Shown here: positions 1 through 8,524 of the stretch, piece after piece
How the letters are laid out: each line of letters begins with the position of its first letter
How positions within the stretch are numbered: the first letter of the stretch is position 1
From: JBGSMX01 sp963790405
GTDB taxonomy: Bacteria; Actinomycetota; Coriobacteriia; Anaerosomatales; JAGXFU01
Direction: 5' to 3'
Assembly: GCA_963790405.1 (NCBI GenBank)
Contig: CAWBOJ010000006.1
Location: forward strand, 248,001-312,000
Length of the DNA stretch: 64,000 nucleotides
Program-made: the position numbers and the translations under genes
Notes under the pieces: generated by a model
The model's input: the letters and a program-made list of their open reading frames with translations, nothing else
Told to the model about the DNA's origin: nothing
Database searches by the model: none

Positions 1-1
1 C

Positions 2-301
2 GCTCGTGCTCTCATGAGTCATCCCCAGTTGTTGATGCTCGACGAACCGTCGCTGGGTCTGTCCCCGACGCTTGTCGATCAGATCTTCGAGTTGATTGCG
101 GCATTGCGGGATCGCGGCACGACGATACTGCTCGTCGAGCAGAACGCCGAGCGCGCTGTCGAGATTGCGAACCGGGTGTACGTGCTCAAGACGGGCAGGC
201 TGGAGTTTGAAGGCACGCCGGAACAGCTCGAGAGCGAACTCGACATCACAGAGGTCTACTTCGGTGGCGCGGGCGACGGAAAAGGCGAGGTGACGCTGTG
301 A
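2..301 (+). CDS. livF: Branched-chain amino acid ABC transporter ATP-binding protein, LivF type (5' truncated)
   Basis: This is the C-terminal part of a LivF-type ATPase that energises uptake through the LivH/LivM permease; the gene starts left of the window. The frame is open from base 2, before the first internal ATG at 14. The Walker B/D-loop segment LLMLDEPSLGLSP and the H-loop region ILLVEQN are visible, followed by a short tail rich in acidic residues. The Walker A and most of the signature region lie outside. Its TGA overlaps the GTG start of livH by four bases, which indicates translational coupling. In this family LivF sits next to LivG, which is not visible here. Confidence 0.9.
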   Translation, partial: ARALMSHPQLLMLDEPSLGLSPTLVDQIFELIAALRDRGTTILLVEQNAERAVEIANRVYVLKTGRLEFEGTPEQLESELDITEVYFGGAGDGKGEVTL

Positions 302-1191
302 TCTGGGGCGAGTTCATCATCAACACGCTGAGTCTCGGGAGCCTGTATGCGTTGATCGCCCTGGGCCTCGTGTTCGTCTACGGCATTCTGAAGCTCGTCA
401 ACTTCGCATACGGCGAGTACATCATGGTTGCTGGCTACGCCATGTTCCTCATCGGGACCTACACACCGGTTCCATGGTGGGGCACCATGATCATGGCGGT
501 CTTTCTCGCCGCGCTCACGAGCTATCTGACCGAGCTGGTCGCTTTTCGGCCGGTGCGGACCAAATCGCTCAACGCGATGCTGGTCACTTCGTTCGCCGTC
601 AGCGTTTTGCTACAGAATGCGGCGTTGCTGTTCGTGTCGCCGCGTTCGCGCGCTGTGCCATTGCCCTCGGCCTTCAACGAGTCGATGGTCGTGTTCGGAG
701 TGACGACGCCGCTACGCAACGTGCTCACGATCGCGACTGCGGTTGTGCTGCTGATCGCGTTGACCCTGCTGATGAAGTACACCGTGTTCGGTATCGCTAT
801 GCGCGCCGCCGCCGATCAATTCACGACGACACGCCTGATGGGCGTGCCTGCGAACCTGGTGATCTCCGTTGCCTTCATCATCAGTGGTTTCCTTGCGGGT
901 GTCGTGTCGATCTTCTGGGTCGGGCGCTCGGCATCTGTGGACCCGGCAATCGGATTTGCGCCTCTACTGATAGCGTTCATCGCTGTGGTCATCGGCGGCA
1001 TGCATTCTCTTGTCGGTGCCGTCGCGGGCGGATACGTCTACGGGTTGCTGTTCAACCTGTTGAGTATCCTGTTGCCGGCCTCCATGATCACGTATCGCGA
1101 CGCATTCATGTTCGTGATCGTGATTCTGTTCTTGCTCCTGAAGCCCGAGGGTCTCATCCGTGGGAACTACACCGAGGAGCGTGTCGGATGA
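298..1191 (+). CDS. livH: Branched-chain amino acid (or amide) ABC transporter permease LivH
   Basis: An inner-membrane permease of 297 residues, normal for LivH, with about eight hydrophobic segments spread along the chain. The N-terminus is family-typical: LGSLYALIALGLVFVYGILK, then NFAYGEYIMV. The GTG start at 298 overlaps the livF stop, and the stop overlaps the livM ATG, so livF-livH-livM are one translationally coupled unit. The substrate is not fixed by sequence. The same permease family moves Leu/Ile/Val, urea or short amides, and the acetamidase-family gene two positions downstream makes an amide or urea substrate possible. Family assignment is firm; substrate is inference. Confidence 0.93.
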   Translation: MIWGEFIINTLSLGSLYALIALGLVFVYGILKLVNFAYGEYIMVAGYAMFLIGTYTPVPWWGTMIMAVFLAALTSYLTELVAFRPVRTKSLNAMLVTSFAVSVLLQNAALLFVSPRSRAVPLPSAFNESMVVFGVTTPLRNVLTIATAVVLLIALTLLMKYTVFGIAMRAAADQFTTTRLMGVPANLVISVAFIISGFLAGVVSIFWVGRSASVDPAIGFAPLLIAFIAVVIGGMHSLVGAVAGGYVYGLLFNLLSILLPASMITYRDAFMFVIVILFLLLKPEGLIRGNYTEERVG

Positions 1192-2255
1192 GCCTACGAG
1201 ACAGGATTCCCCGCGCATCTGCAACTCCCACGATGGTCGCGTTGGCTGTACTGCTCGTGCTCGGAGCATTCCTGGTCAACGCGTTCGCTCCTTTCGTGTG
1301 GGTCGGCATCTACACGTTCTTCTGCGTCACTTTGATGATGGTACTGGGGCTTCAGATGTTCATGGGCAATTCGGGCATTCTGAACTGGACATATGTTGGT
1401 TTCGTAGGAATCGGCGCGTATGCGTCGTCGATTCTTTCTACGGCACCGTCCGTCAAAGCGATGGGCGTGCCGAACATGTACCCAGCGCTCGTCGATCTGC
1501 AGCTGCCGGTGGTGCCGGCGATCGTGGTCGGCGGTCTGGTGGCCGGCTTGGTGGCGGTTATCTTCGCCTATCCACTGATGCGACTGTCAGACGCTGTCGG
1601 TGTCATCACGCTGTTCGCCATGCTGATCGTCATGCACGTGGTCATGACTCAGTGGGACAACGTCACGAACGGCCCGCGGACGTTCTTCGGCGTGCAGCAG
1701 TTCACGAGTATCTGGATAGCCGCGGGTGCCGCCGCCATCACACTGCTGGCGGTGCATGCCTTCAGGGAGTCCTCGCTTGGGCTCCGACTGCGTGCGTCTC
1801 GCGATGACCGATATGCGGCGATGGCTTCAGGTGTCAACGTGGTGGCGGTGCGCTACTTCACGTTCGTCCTGAGCTCGTTCGTGGGTGGGCTTGCCGGAGG
1901 CTTGTGGGCGCACTACATCACGAGCTTCTCGCCCAAGTCTTTCTACGTGGTCGAGATATTCGTGCTGCTGACCATGCTGGTGATCGGTGGCGCCGGGAGC
2001 ATCTCGGGGGCTCTCACGGGCGCGGTCTTCATCACCGTCATGCGTGAGGCTCTTCGGCAGCTCGAGGGCTACTTGAACAACTCGGGTGTCATCTCGTTCG
2101 AAGTCTACGGACTCAGCGAGGTGGTTGTGGCCATCTTGCTCATTGCCGTGCTCATCTGGCGGCCTTCAGGCATCGTTGGCGGGCAGGAATGGCAGATTCC
2201 GTTCCTCGGCAAGAAGCGCGCATCTGTGCAAGAAACCAAGGGCGACGGCTCGTAG
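1188..2255 (+). CDS. livM: Branched-chain amino acid (or amide) ABC transporter permease LivM
   Basis: The second permease subunit, 355 residues with about ten hydrophobic segments. The frame stays open far upstream to about 474, but the ATG at 1188 was chosen because it forms an ATGA overlap with the livH stop and gives the usual LivM length and N-terminus. Family-typical stretches include LRLRASRDDRYAAMASGVN (the cytoplasmic EAA-like loop) and IGGAGSISGALTGAVFIT. It pairs with LivH to form the membrane channel of the ABC importer. The next gene starts about 50 bases on with its own strong ribosome site. Confidence 0.92.
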   Translation: MSLRDRIPRASATPTMVALAVLLVLGAFLVNAFAPFVWVGIYTFFCVTLMMVLGLQMFMGNSGILNWTYVGFVGIGAYASSILSTAPSVKAMGVPNMYPALVDLQLPVVPAIVVGGLVAGLVAVIFAYPLMRLSDAVGVITLFAMLIVMHVVMTQWDNVTNGPRTFFGVQQFTSIWIAAGAAAITLLAVHAFRESSLGLRLRASRDDRYAAMASGVNVVAVRYFTFVLSSFVGGLAGGLWAHYITSFSPKSFYVVEIFVLLTMLVIGGAGSISGALTGAVFITVMREALRQLEGYLNNSGVISFEVYGLSEVVVAILLIAVLIWRPSGIVGGQEWQIPFLGKKRASVQETKGDGS

Positions 2256-2307
2256 AGAGCCGCGGCAGGATGTGATCGGCAGGTCTTCAACGACAGGAGG
2301 TAGCACC

Positions 2308-3213
2308 ATGGCAAGCGAGCTGACACGCGACAAGGCGTTCTTCGCGTTCTCTCCCGATGTGGAGCCCGTGCTTCGTGTTGCACAAGGTGAGGAGGTCGTG
2401 CTTCAGACGCACGACTGTTTCAGCGGGCAGTTGAAGACCTCGGCCGACACACTCGAGACCCTGGACTGGAGCATCACCAACCCCGCGACCGGTCCTGTCT
2501 ACATCGAGGGCACGAAGCCCGGCGACCTGCTGCGCGTCGACTTGCTCGAGGTCAAGGCTACGGGTCCGTCGGTCATGGTCGCGGTGCCGGACGTCGGTGC
2601 ACTGGGCGACGCCATCACCGAGATGGAGACCACCATCCTCGAGCACACCGATGACACCGTCATCTACAAAGGTCGCGTCGAAGTGAAGCAGAAGCCGATG
2701 GTGGGCGTGATCGGCGTTGCACCTGCCGAGGGCGAGATCCCGAACAGCACGCCAGGTGGCCACGGTGGCAACATGGACTGCACGCTGGTCACGACCGGCG
2801 CGAGCCTGTATTTCACGGTCGGTGTCGAGGGCGCGCTGTTCGGCTGCGGCGACATGCACGCGGTGATGGGCGACGGTGAGGTCGTCATCTGCGGCGCGGA
2901 GACTCCGGGCATCGTGCGGATGGTTCCTCAGGTGGTTGCCATCGAGGGCCTGCCTACGCCGTTTCTCGAAAACGACGAGATCGTGGCCGTCATAGCATCT
3001 GCAGAGACGGTCGACGAAGCCTACAAGATGGCGCTGTATCAGATGCTTGGCTTCCTGACCGACGTGGCGGGTATGCCGACCAACGACGCGGCCATGCTCA
3101 TGAGTCTGACCGGGAACCTGAAGTTCTGTCAGGTCGTCGATCCTCTCATGACGGTGCGCTTCGAGTTCCCGAAGTCGGTGATGAAGGACTTCGGGTTCGA
3201 GATGCCGCGGTAG
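2308..3213 (+). CDS. Acetamidase/formamidase family protein
   Basis: A 301-residue protein of the FmdA/AmdA family, which hydrolyses formamide or acetamide to ammonia and the carboxylate. The start at 2308 follows a strong AGGAGG site (2295-2300). Typical segments are QTHDCFSGQ near residue 34, the zinc/active-site region GEIPNSTPGGHGGNMDC near residue 140, and GCGDMHAVMGDGE followed by CGAE. The length matches the short prokaryotic branch of the family. It follows livFHM in the same direction with a 52-base gap, so the pair may import and hydrolyse short amides. The exact amide cannot be read from sequence. Confidence 0.88.
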   Translation: MASELTRDKAFFAFSPDVEPVLRVAQGEEVVLQTHDCFSGQLKTSADTLETLDWSITNPATGPVYIEGTKPGDLLRVDLLEVKATGPSVMVAVPDVGALGDAITEMETTILEHTDDTVIYKGRVEVKQKPMVGVIGVAPAEGEIPNSTPGGHGGNMDCTLVTTGASLYFTVGVEGALFGCGDMHAVMGDGEVVICGAETPGIVRMVPQVVAIEGLPTPFLENDEIVAVIASAETVDEAYKMALYQMLGFLTDVAGMPTNDAAMLMSLTGNLKFCQVVDPLMTVRFEFPKSVMKDFGFEMPR

Positions 3214-3229
3214 GGGCGACCGGCCGGCG

Positions 3230-4174
3230 CTACTCCGTCTCGGCCTGCTCGACGCACCACCCGTACACCGAGCTCGTTGCGGTGTTCATCGGGAACGCGG
3301 TCACGTGCGTCACTTTGCCGTCGCGGTCCACAAGGATCCAGCGCGGAACCAAGACGTACTCGGCACCCTCGAAGACGGTTATCTCAACGTCGTAGGTTTT
3401 CACGAGGTCTACGCCACGGCCCGAGTCCTTTGCAACGTCGACGATTTCTACATCGACGTCGCCGTCGAACTCAGTGCCGAGTTCCTTCATGCTGTCGGCA
3501 ACGCCCGCCGAGTACTCCCTGATCTGCTTCGAAGTGAGACTGCCCTTGATCACGGGAGCATCTTCCGCACTCGTGTAGAGGTAGTACAGCCGTGATGGCA
3601 CGGTGGCTTCGCGGGCGTCTGTGCCCTCGAACGTCCCGTCCCACTCGGCATAGCCGCCGCCGAGGTAGTAGACATCGGTGAAACCGGCGCGGGCGAGATG
3701 GCTGGCTACGCTGCGAGCGACCTCCTCGGCAGAGCTTGTAAGCACGATCGTCGCGTCCTTCTTCCAGCCGCCGGAGGTCTCGTCGATCTTGGCGGCCGGT
3801 ACGCTCGTGGCACCCGTGACGTGCTCGCTGTCGTAGTCGGCTTTCGTGTCGACGCACAGGAGCAGCGCTTTCGCGGCCACCTTGTCGGTGATCTCACCCC
3901 AGCGCGCAGCGTGAGGCCCAGTCGAGACGGAATCTTCATCGGCATTGAGTTCGGCGCCGACTTGCCCGGCTTCGGCGGTGTCTGTCGCCTCTGCGGGAGC
4001 CTCGCTCGAGGTTCCCTGCTCGGTGGTGACCGCAGCGTCCGTCGCGGGCTCGTTGCTCCCGCAGCCGGTGAGCGAGCCCATCACGAGCATCAAAGCCACC
4101 GCGTACATCAGAAGCCGAGGTAGTCGATTGGAACGTGTGTTCTTGGCGCGCTGCACGGCTGTCTCCTTGTCCAT
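3230..4174 (-). CDS. Rhodanese-like domain lipoprotein, catalytic Cys apparently missing
   Basis: A predicted exported lipoprotein of 314 residues. The ATG at 4174 was preferred over upstream ATGs because a GGGGG ribosome-site-like run sits 5 bases before it. Basic N-terminus, one hydrophobic segment, then the lipobox LTGC with Cys38; an Ala/Glu/Thr-rich linker follows. Residues about 80-170 form a rhodanese fold: LLLCVDTKADYDSEHVTGA, then VYYLGGGYAEWDG. Where active rhodaneses carry the loop Cys (pattern CxxGxRS), this protein reads LTSSAEEVARS, so sulfurtransferase activity is doubtful. The C-terminal 130 residues are not recognised. It is convergent with the amidase gene and divergent from the NYN gene. 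Confidence 0.75.
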   Translation of the reverse strand: MDKETAVQRAKNTRSNRLPRLLMYAVALMLVMGSLTGCGSNEPATDAAVTTEQGTSSEAPAEATDTAEAGQVGAELNADEDSVSTGPHAARWGEITDKVAAKALLLCVDTKADYDSEHVTGATSVPAAKIDETSGGWKKDATIVLTSSAEEVARSVASHLARAGFTDVYYLGGGYAEWDGTFEGTDAREATVPSRLYYLYTSAEDAPVIKGSLTSKQIREYSAGVADSMKELGTEFDGDVDVEIVDVAKDSGRGVDLVKTYDVEITVFEGAEYVLVPRWILVDRDGKVTHVTAFPMNTATSSVYGWCVEQAETE

Positions 4175-4332
4175 GAATCCCCCAACAGTCTTGTGCATCG
4201 GTCGATTGTCTATCGGCCTTGAGTATACGTGCAGCTCGCGCTGGGTGCACGAGTCCGAGTAAAGATGCTGTGCGGTGGTACCATCTACTATGTGCCGTAT
4301 CGATGCGGCACGTCCATCGACAAGGGGGACCA

Positions 4333-5151
4333 ATGGCCGAGGAAGCACACTCGCTGGCCGTGTTCATAGACTTCGAGAACCTCGCGATCGGCGCCGAGCA
4401 AGCAGGGCGCAAGTCGTCGTCATCGTCGTCATCACGTTCGCGTACGAAGAAGACTACCAACGGCACGCCTCTCGACATGAAGCGCGTGCTCGAACGACTG
4501 CTGGAGAAGGGCAAGCTCGTCGCCAAGCGTGCGTACGCCGACTGGGCGCGCTGGTCTGAGTACGTCACACCGCTTCACGAGCTCGGCATCGAACTCACGG
4601 AGATTCCCGAGCGCGGGATGACAGGGAAGAACTCGGCCGACATCCGCCTCGCGGTTGACGCCATGGAGCTGAGCTACACCAAGGAGCACATCGACACTTT
4701 CGTCGTCGTCTCGGGTGATAGCGATTTCACGCCGCTCGTGGCCAAGCTCAAGGAAAACGGCCGCACGGTGATCGGCATCGGCATGAAGGACTCCACGAGC
4801 GATCTACTCGCGGGCAACTGCGACGAGTTCATCTACTACGAGGACATCGGCACCGCGGCGGGCGCGGGCGCTCCGACCGTCGGCGAGAAGGTCCCGAAGA
4901 ACAAGCAGCCTGCGTACAAGTTGCTGTTCGAGACGATCGAGGCGCTGCAGCGCGAGAACGTCGACGCGATCCACTCCTCGCTGGTCAAGGACACCATCAA
5001 GCGCAAGCAGCCGTCGTTCGCCGAGTCGAGCTACGGATACCGTTCCTTCACCCAACTGCTCGAAGAAGCGCAGAAGCTCGGCTTCATCACGCTGCACAAG
5101 GACCCGCGCTCGGGCACGTACGTGGTCGAGGGCTTTGTCGACAAGCGCTAG
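4333..5151 (+). CDS. NYN domain protein with C-terminal OST-HTH/LOTUS domain (LabA/DUF88-like)
   Basis: A 272-residue cytosolic protein. The ATG at 4333 follows AAGGGGG and gives the family-type N-terminus AVFIDFENLAIG. The NYN (PIN-like nuclease) domain spans about 8-165, with likely metal-binding acids D13, E15, D103, D129 and D131 (VVSGDSDFTPLV). A Ser-rich insertion at residues 27-40 interrupts the first part and is encoded by a TCG/TCA run at 4414-4436. The C-terminus (about 195-270) looks like an OST-HTH/LOTUS winged helix, which binds RNA in other proteins. Role inferred: RNA processing or regulation. It ends 7 bases before the rRNA methyltransferase start, which fits co-transcription with an RNA-modification gene. 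Confidence 0.85.
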   Translation: MAEEAHSLAVFIDFENLAIGAEQAGRKSSSSSSSRSRTKKTTNGTPLDMKRVLERLLEKGKLVAKRAYADWARWSEYVTPLHELGIELTEIPERGMTGKNSADIRLAVDAMELSYTKEHIDTFVVVSGDSDFTPLVAKLKENGRTVIGIGMKDSTSDLLAGNCDEFIYYEDIGTAAGAGAPTVGEKVPKNKQPAYKLLFETIEALQRENVDAIHSSLVKDTIKRKQPSFAESSYGYRSFTQLLEEAQKLGFITLHKDPRSGTYVVEGFVDKR

Positions 5152-5158
5152 TCGAAAC

Positions 5159-7322
5159 ATGGCTCCCGACATGCTGTTCGCCCCGTGCGCGAGGGGCCTC
5201 GAACCTTTGCTTGCCGAGGAGCTGCGTGCCCTGGGCGTCTCTCGCGTGGACGAAGCTCGCGCCGGCGTCGCATTCACCGGCGGTCTCGAAGCCGGCTACC
5301 GCGCGTGCTTGTGGTCGCGCTTGGCCTCGCGGGTGTTGCTGCGAATAGCCGAGGTGCCCGCGGCGAACGAAGACGAACTCTACGCCAGCGTCTACGCACT
5401 GCCGTGGGAGGAGCACATCGGCGCGGACTCCACGCTCGCGGTCGACTTCACGGCGTCATCGCGTTCTCCGTTCACGCACACCCAGTACGGTGCGTTCAAA
5501 GTGAAGGATGCGATCGTGGACCGGTTCCGCGACCGCACGGGCGAGCGGCCGAACGTGGATACCGCCGCCCCCGACGTGCTCGTCAATGTCGCATCTCGCA
5601 CTCGAAGCGCTGTAGTGAGCATCGATCTGTCCGGCGAGGCGTTGCACCGCCGCGGCTATCGAGAAGCAGGCATTCAGGTCGAAGCGCCGCTCAAAGAGAC
5701 GCTCGCCGCAGCGGTGCTCCTGGTCGCGGACTGGCCTGCGATTGCGGAGGCGGGCGGCGCGTTTGTCGACCCGCTGTGCGGTTCGGGCACGCTCGCGATC
5801 GAGGCGGCCTGCATCGCGGGCGATCGCGCGCCGGGGTTGTTGCGCGCGCGCTGGGGCTTCGATGGTTGGCTGGGTCACGACGAAGACGTCTGGCACGCGC
5901 TGCTGGACGAGGCCGACGAGCGTGCCGAGGCAGCATTCGGTCGCATTCCCCCCATCCGCGCATCCGATATCGATCCGCGGGCTGTCGAGGTCGCTCGTGC
6001 GTGCGCGAAGCGTGCGGGGCTGGCCGACGCCGTGAGCGTCGAGCGCGCCGATGTGCGTGAGCTGGCACCGCCGCAGGATGCGACCGCAGGTCTGATCGCA
6101 TTCAACCCGCCGTACGGCGAGCGTCTCGGCGATACGGAATCTGTCGCGGCGCTGTACCGGGCGCTCGGTTCGCGGCTGCGCGCGGCGTTTCCCGGCTGGA
6201 AGGCGGCGACGATCGTCTCCGACGAGTCGCCGATCGAGCTCCTCGGCATTCCTGCCGAGCATTCGCAGGCTGTGAACAACGGGCGCATTCCGGCGCATAT
6301 CGTTGCCGGCTCGATGCCGCCTCCGCTTGCCGAATCGATGTTCGCGAACCGCCTGAGCAAGAACGCCAAGCGGCTGCGCAAGTGGGCGCGTCGCGAAAGT
6401 GTGACCTGCTATCGCGTCTACGATGCCGACATGCCCGAATACGCGGTCGCGGTGGATCTCTACCAGGGCGCGGGGCCGAACGAGGGAGCGCGGTGGGCGC
6501 ACATCGCCGAGTACGCGCCGCCCAAGACCGTGGATGCGGGTGCTGCCGACAGGCGTTTGGCCGAGGTTCTCGGCTCGGTGCCGGAAGTGCTTGGCGTGGC
6601 AACGGATGACGTGTCGCTCAAGGTGCGGCGCAGGCAGCGCGGCACCGACCAGTACGAGAAGCTCGAGCGGCACGGAAGCCGCCGCGTGGTGGCCGAGAAC
6701 GGGTTGCTGTTCGAGGTCGATTTCACGTCGTACCTGGATACGGGGCTGTTTCTCGACCACCGCATCACGCGCGCGATGGTGCGCGAGCGAGCTGCCGGGA
6801 CGCGGTTTTGCAACCTGTTCGCCTACACGGGCAGCGTGTCGGTCTACGCGGCTGCCGGGGGCGCGGCGAGCGTGACGAGCGTGGATCTGTCGGCGACCTA
6901 CCTGGATTGGGCGCGCGCCAACATGCGGCGCAACGGTTTCGACGCCGAGAAGCAGTGTTTCGAGCGAGCCGACGTGCTCGAATGGCTCGAGACGCAACCC
7001 GCAGGCTCGTTCGACTTCATCTTCTGCGATCCGCCGACGTTTTCGAACTCGAAGCGCATGGCCGAGACGTTCGATGTGCAGCGCGACCAGGAGCGGCTGC
7101 TTACCGGGGCCGCGCGCGTTGCTCGCACCAGGCGGGGAGCTGTGGTTTTCCACGAACCGTCACGGATTCAAGCTCGACGTCGACGCGGTGCAGGCCGCAG
7201 CGGGGGATGGCTCGCGCGGCGTGCTGCGCGCCGAGGAGTTCACGGCCGAGACGATCCCCGAGGACTTCGCCCGAAGGCCTACCGTGCACCGCATCTGGCG
7301 GATCACGGCAGGCGAGCGATGA
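5159..7322 (+). CDS. rlmL: Fused 23S rRNA guanine methyltransferase RlmL/RlmK (frameshifted in this sequence)
   Basis: A bifunctional 23S rRNA methyltransferase of about 720 residues, comparable with E. coli RlmKL. The N-terminus (LFAPCARGLEPLLAEEL) and THUMP region lead to a first methyltransferase domain (VDPLCGSGTLAIEAA; catalytic FNPPYGERLG near residue 315). A second methyltransferase domain follows (FCNLFAYTGSVSVYAAAGGA; CDPPTFSNSKRM near residue 622). The reading frame shifts near 7110. Upstream frame 2 reads RLLTGAARVA, and the homologous continuation LLAPGGELWFSTNRHGFKLD is in frame 3 and ends at 7322. I treat this as an assembly indel. A TTG at 5135 is an alternative start. The stop overlaps the next gene by ATGA. 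Confidence 0.88.
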
Positions 7323-8067
7323 GCGTGCAGGGCATCACGCATGCTGGCGAGTACGGCGATCTGCCGCCGTTCACCGTGCGACGCAGCTCGAGAGCGCGAC
7401 GTGTGAGGCTTTCCGTGACGCCACGCGATGGGCTGGTGATCGTCCTGCCTGTGCGCGCGCCGGAGTCGGGCCGCAATCGATGCCGTGCGCGAACAAGGAA
7501 GCGTGGGCGCGCAGAGCGCTCGGGCGCGTGGCGGACCATCGGGCGCGGTTCGAGGGCGGTCCGGACGCGTTGCTGCCGGATCTCGTGGAGCTGCAGGCGT
7601 TGGGACTCACGTGGCCGGTCGAGTACCGCGAGACAGCGTCCGGAACCGCCCGCGCTGCGGAGCGCGGCGCGGCGCTTGTGGTGACGGGGGCAGTCGACGA
7701 TGCCGACGCCGCGCTCGCAGCGCTGCGCCGATGGCGCGATCGAACCGCGCGGGCGGCGCTGCCGGGGCTTCTCGGCGAGTGTGCGCAGCGTGTGGGCGTG
7801 CAACCGCAGCGGATCGTGGTGCGCGGACAGAAGACGCGGTGGGGGTCGTGCTCGGCGGCGGGAACGATCTCGCTCAATCGCGATCTGGTGTTTCTGCCCG
7901 AACATCTCGCGGAGTACGTGATGGTGCACGAGCTTGCCCATCTGGTGCACCGCAACCACTCGCCGCGCTTCTACGAGCAGCTCGCGCAGTGGTATCCCGC
8001 GACACAGAGCGCGCGCGTGGAGATGCGAGAGGGGTGGCGCCATGTTCCCGCGTGGGCGATGGCGTGA
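7319..8067 (+). CDS. YgjP-like (DUF45) zinc metallopeptidase, frameshifted
   Basis: About 248 residues when joined. The N-terminus (PPFTVRRSSRARRVRLSV) is in frame 2 from the ATG at 7319. The remainder (WARRALGRVADHRARFE onward) is in frame 1, so one indel lies near 7460-7490. The C-terminal half has the family signature: RGQKTRWGSCSAAGTISLNR, then the zinc site HELAHLVHRNHSPRF with HExxH and a third His. Cytosolic YgjP-family proteins are related to SprT/WLM peptidases; their substrates are poorly known. The start overlaps the rlmL stop (ATGA), and the next gene begins within its 3' end, so rlmL, this gene and the DUF192 gene form one unit. Confidence 0.85.
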
Positions 8068-8524
8068 GCGTTCGACACGAGCCGTGATGGCCGCGCTCGC
8101 CGTCGCAGTCGGCGCGGCGCTGCTCGCCGGTGGCGCTGCGGGATGCACGAGCGAGCTTACCGACACCGCGCGGGTTCGGGTCGGCTCTCGCGAGCTGCTG
8201 GTCGAGGTCGCCGATGATGCGGTGGAGCAGGCACGAGGACTGATCGACCGACCACGACCCGACGATGGCACGGGTATGCTCTTCGCGTGGGACAAGGCTG
8301 GGACGCGGGCGTTCACGCTGCACGAGATCGACTACGAGATCGACGTCATCTTCATCGGGTCGGATCGGCGCGTGGTCGAAGTCCTGCCGCTGGTTCCAGG
8401 TGGACCGGAGGAGGCACAGAGCGTGCATCCCGCCAAGTGGGTGATCGAAGTGCCCGGAGGATGGGCGGAGCGCTACGGCGTCGGAGTGGGAGATGAGTTC
8501 GAGATCGTGGAGAGCGTGCGCTAG
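8042..8524 (+). CDS. DUF192 family lipoprotein
   Basis: 160 residues, ATG at 8042 preceded by GAGAGGGG. An Arg-rich start, a hydrophobic segment and a lipobox-like LAGGAAGC suggest a lipid-anchored exported protein. The rest is a DUF192 domain: ARGLIDRPRPDDGTGMLF, TLHEIDYEIDVIFIG and a C-terminal VIEVPGGWAERYGVGVGDEF. The function of DUF192 is not established. It overlaps the metallopeptidase 3' end by 26 bases and the convergent acuC-like stop by four bases. Confidence 0.88.
   Translation: MFPRGRWRERSTRAVMAALAVAVGAALLAGGAAGCTSELTDTARVRVGSRELLVEVADDAVEQARGLIDRPRPDDGTGMLFAWDKAGTRAFTLHEIDYEIDVIFIGSDRRVVEVLPLVPGGPEEAQSVHPAKWVIEVPGGWAERYGVGVGDEFEIVESVR

Noticed and set aside
474..1187. A possible 240-residue N-terminal extension of livM
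   Set aside because: It overlaps livH completely in another frame, and the ATGA junction at 1188 gives the normal LivM start.
5456..7153. A 565-codon open frame on the minus strand opposite rlmL
   Set aside because: Composition is Arg/His rich with no motif; the plus strand carries two methyltransferase domains.
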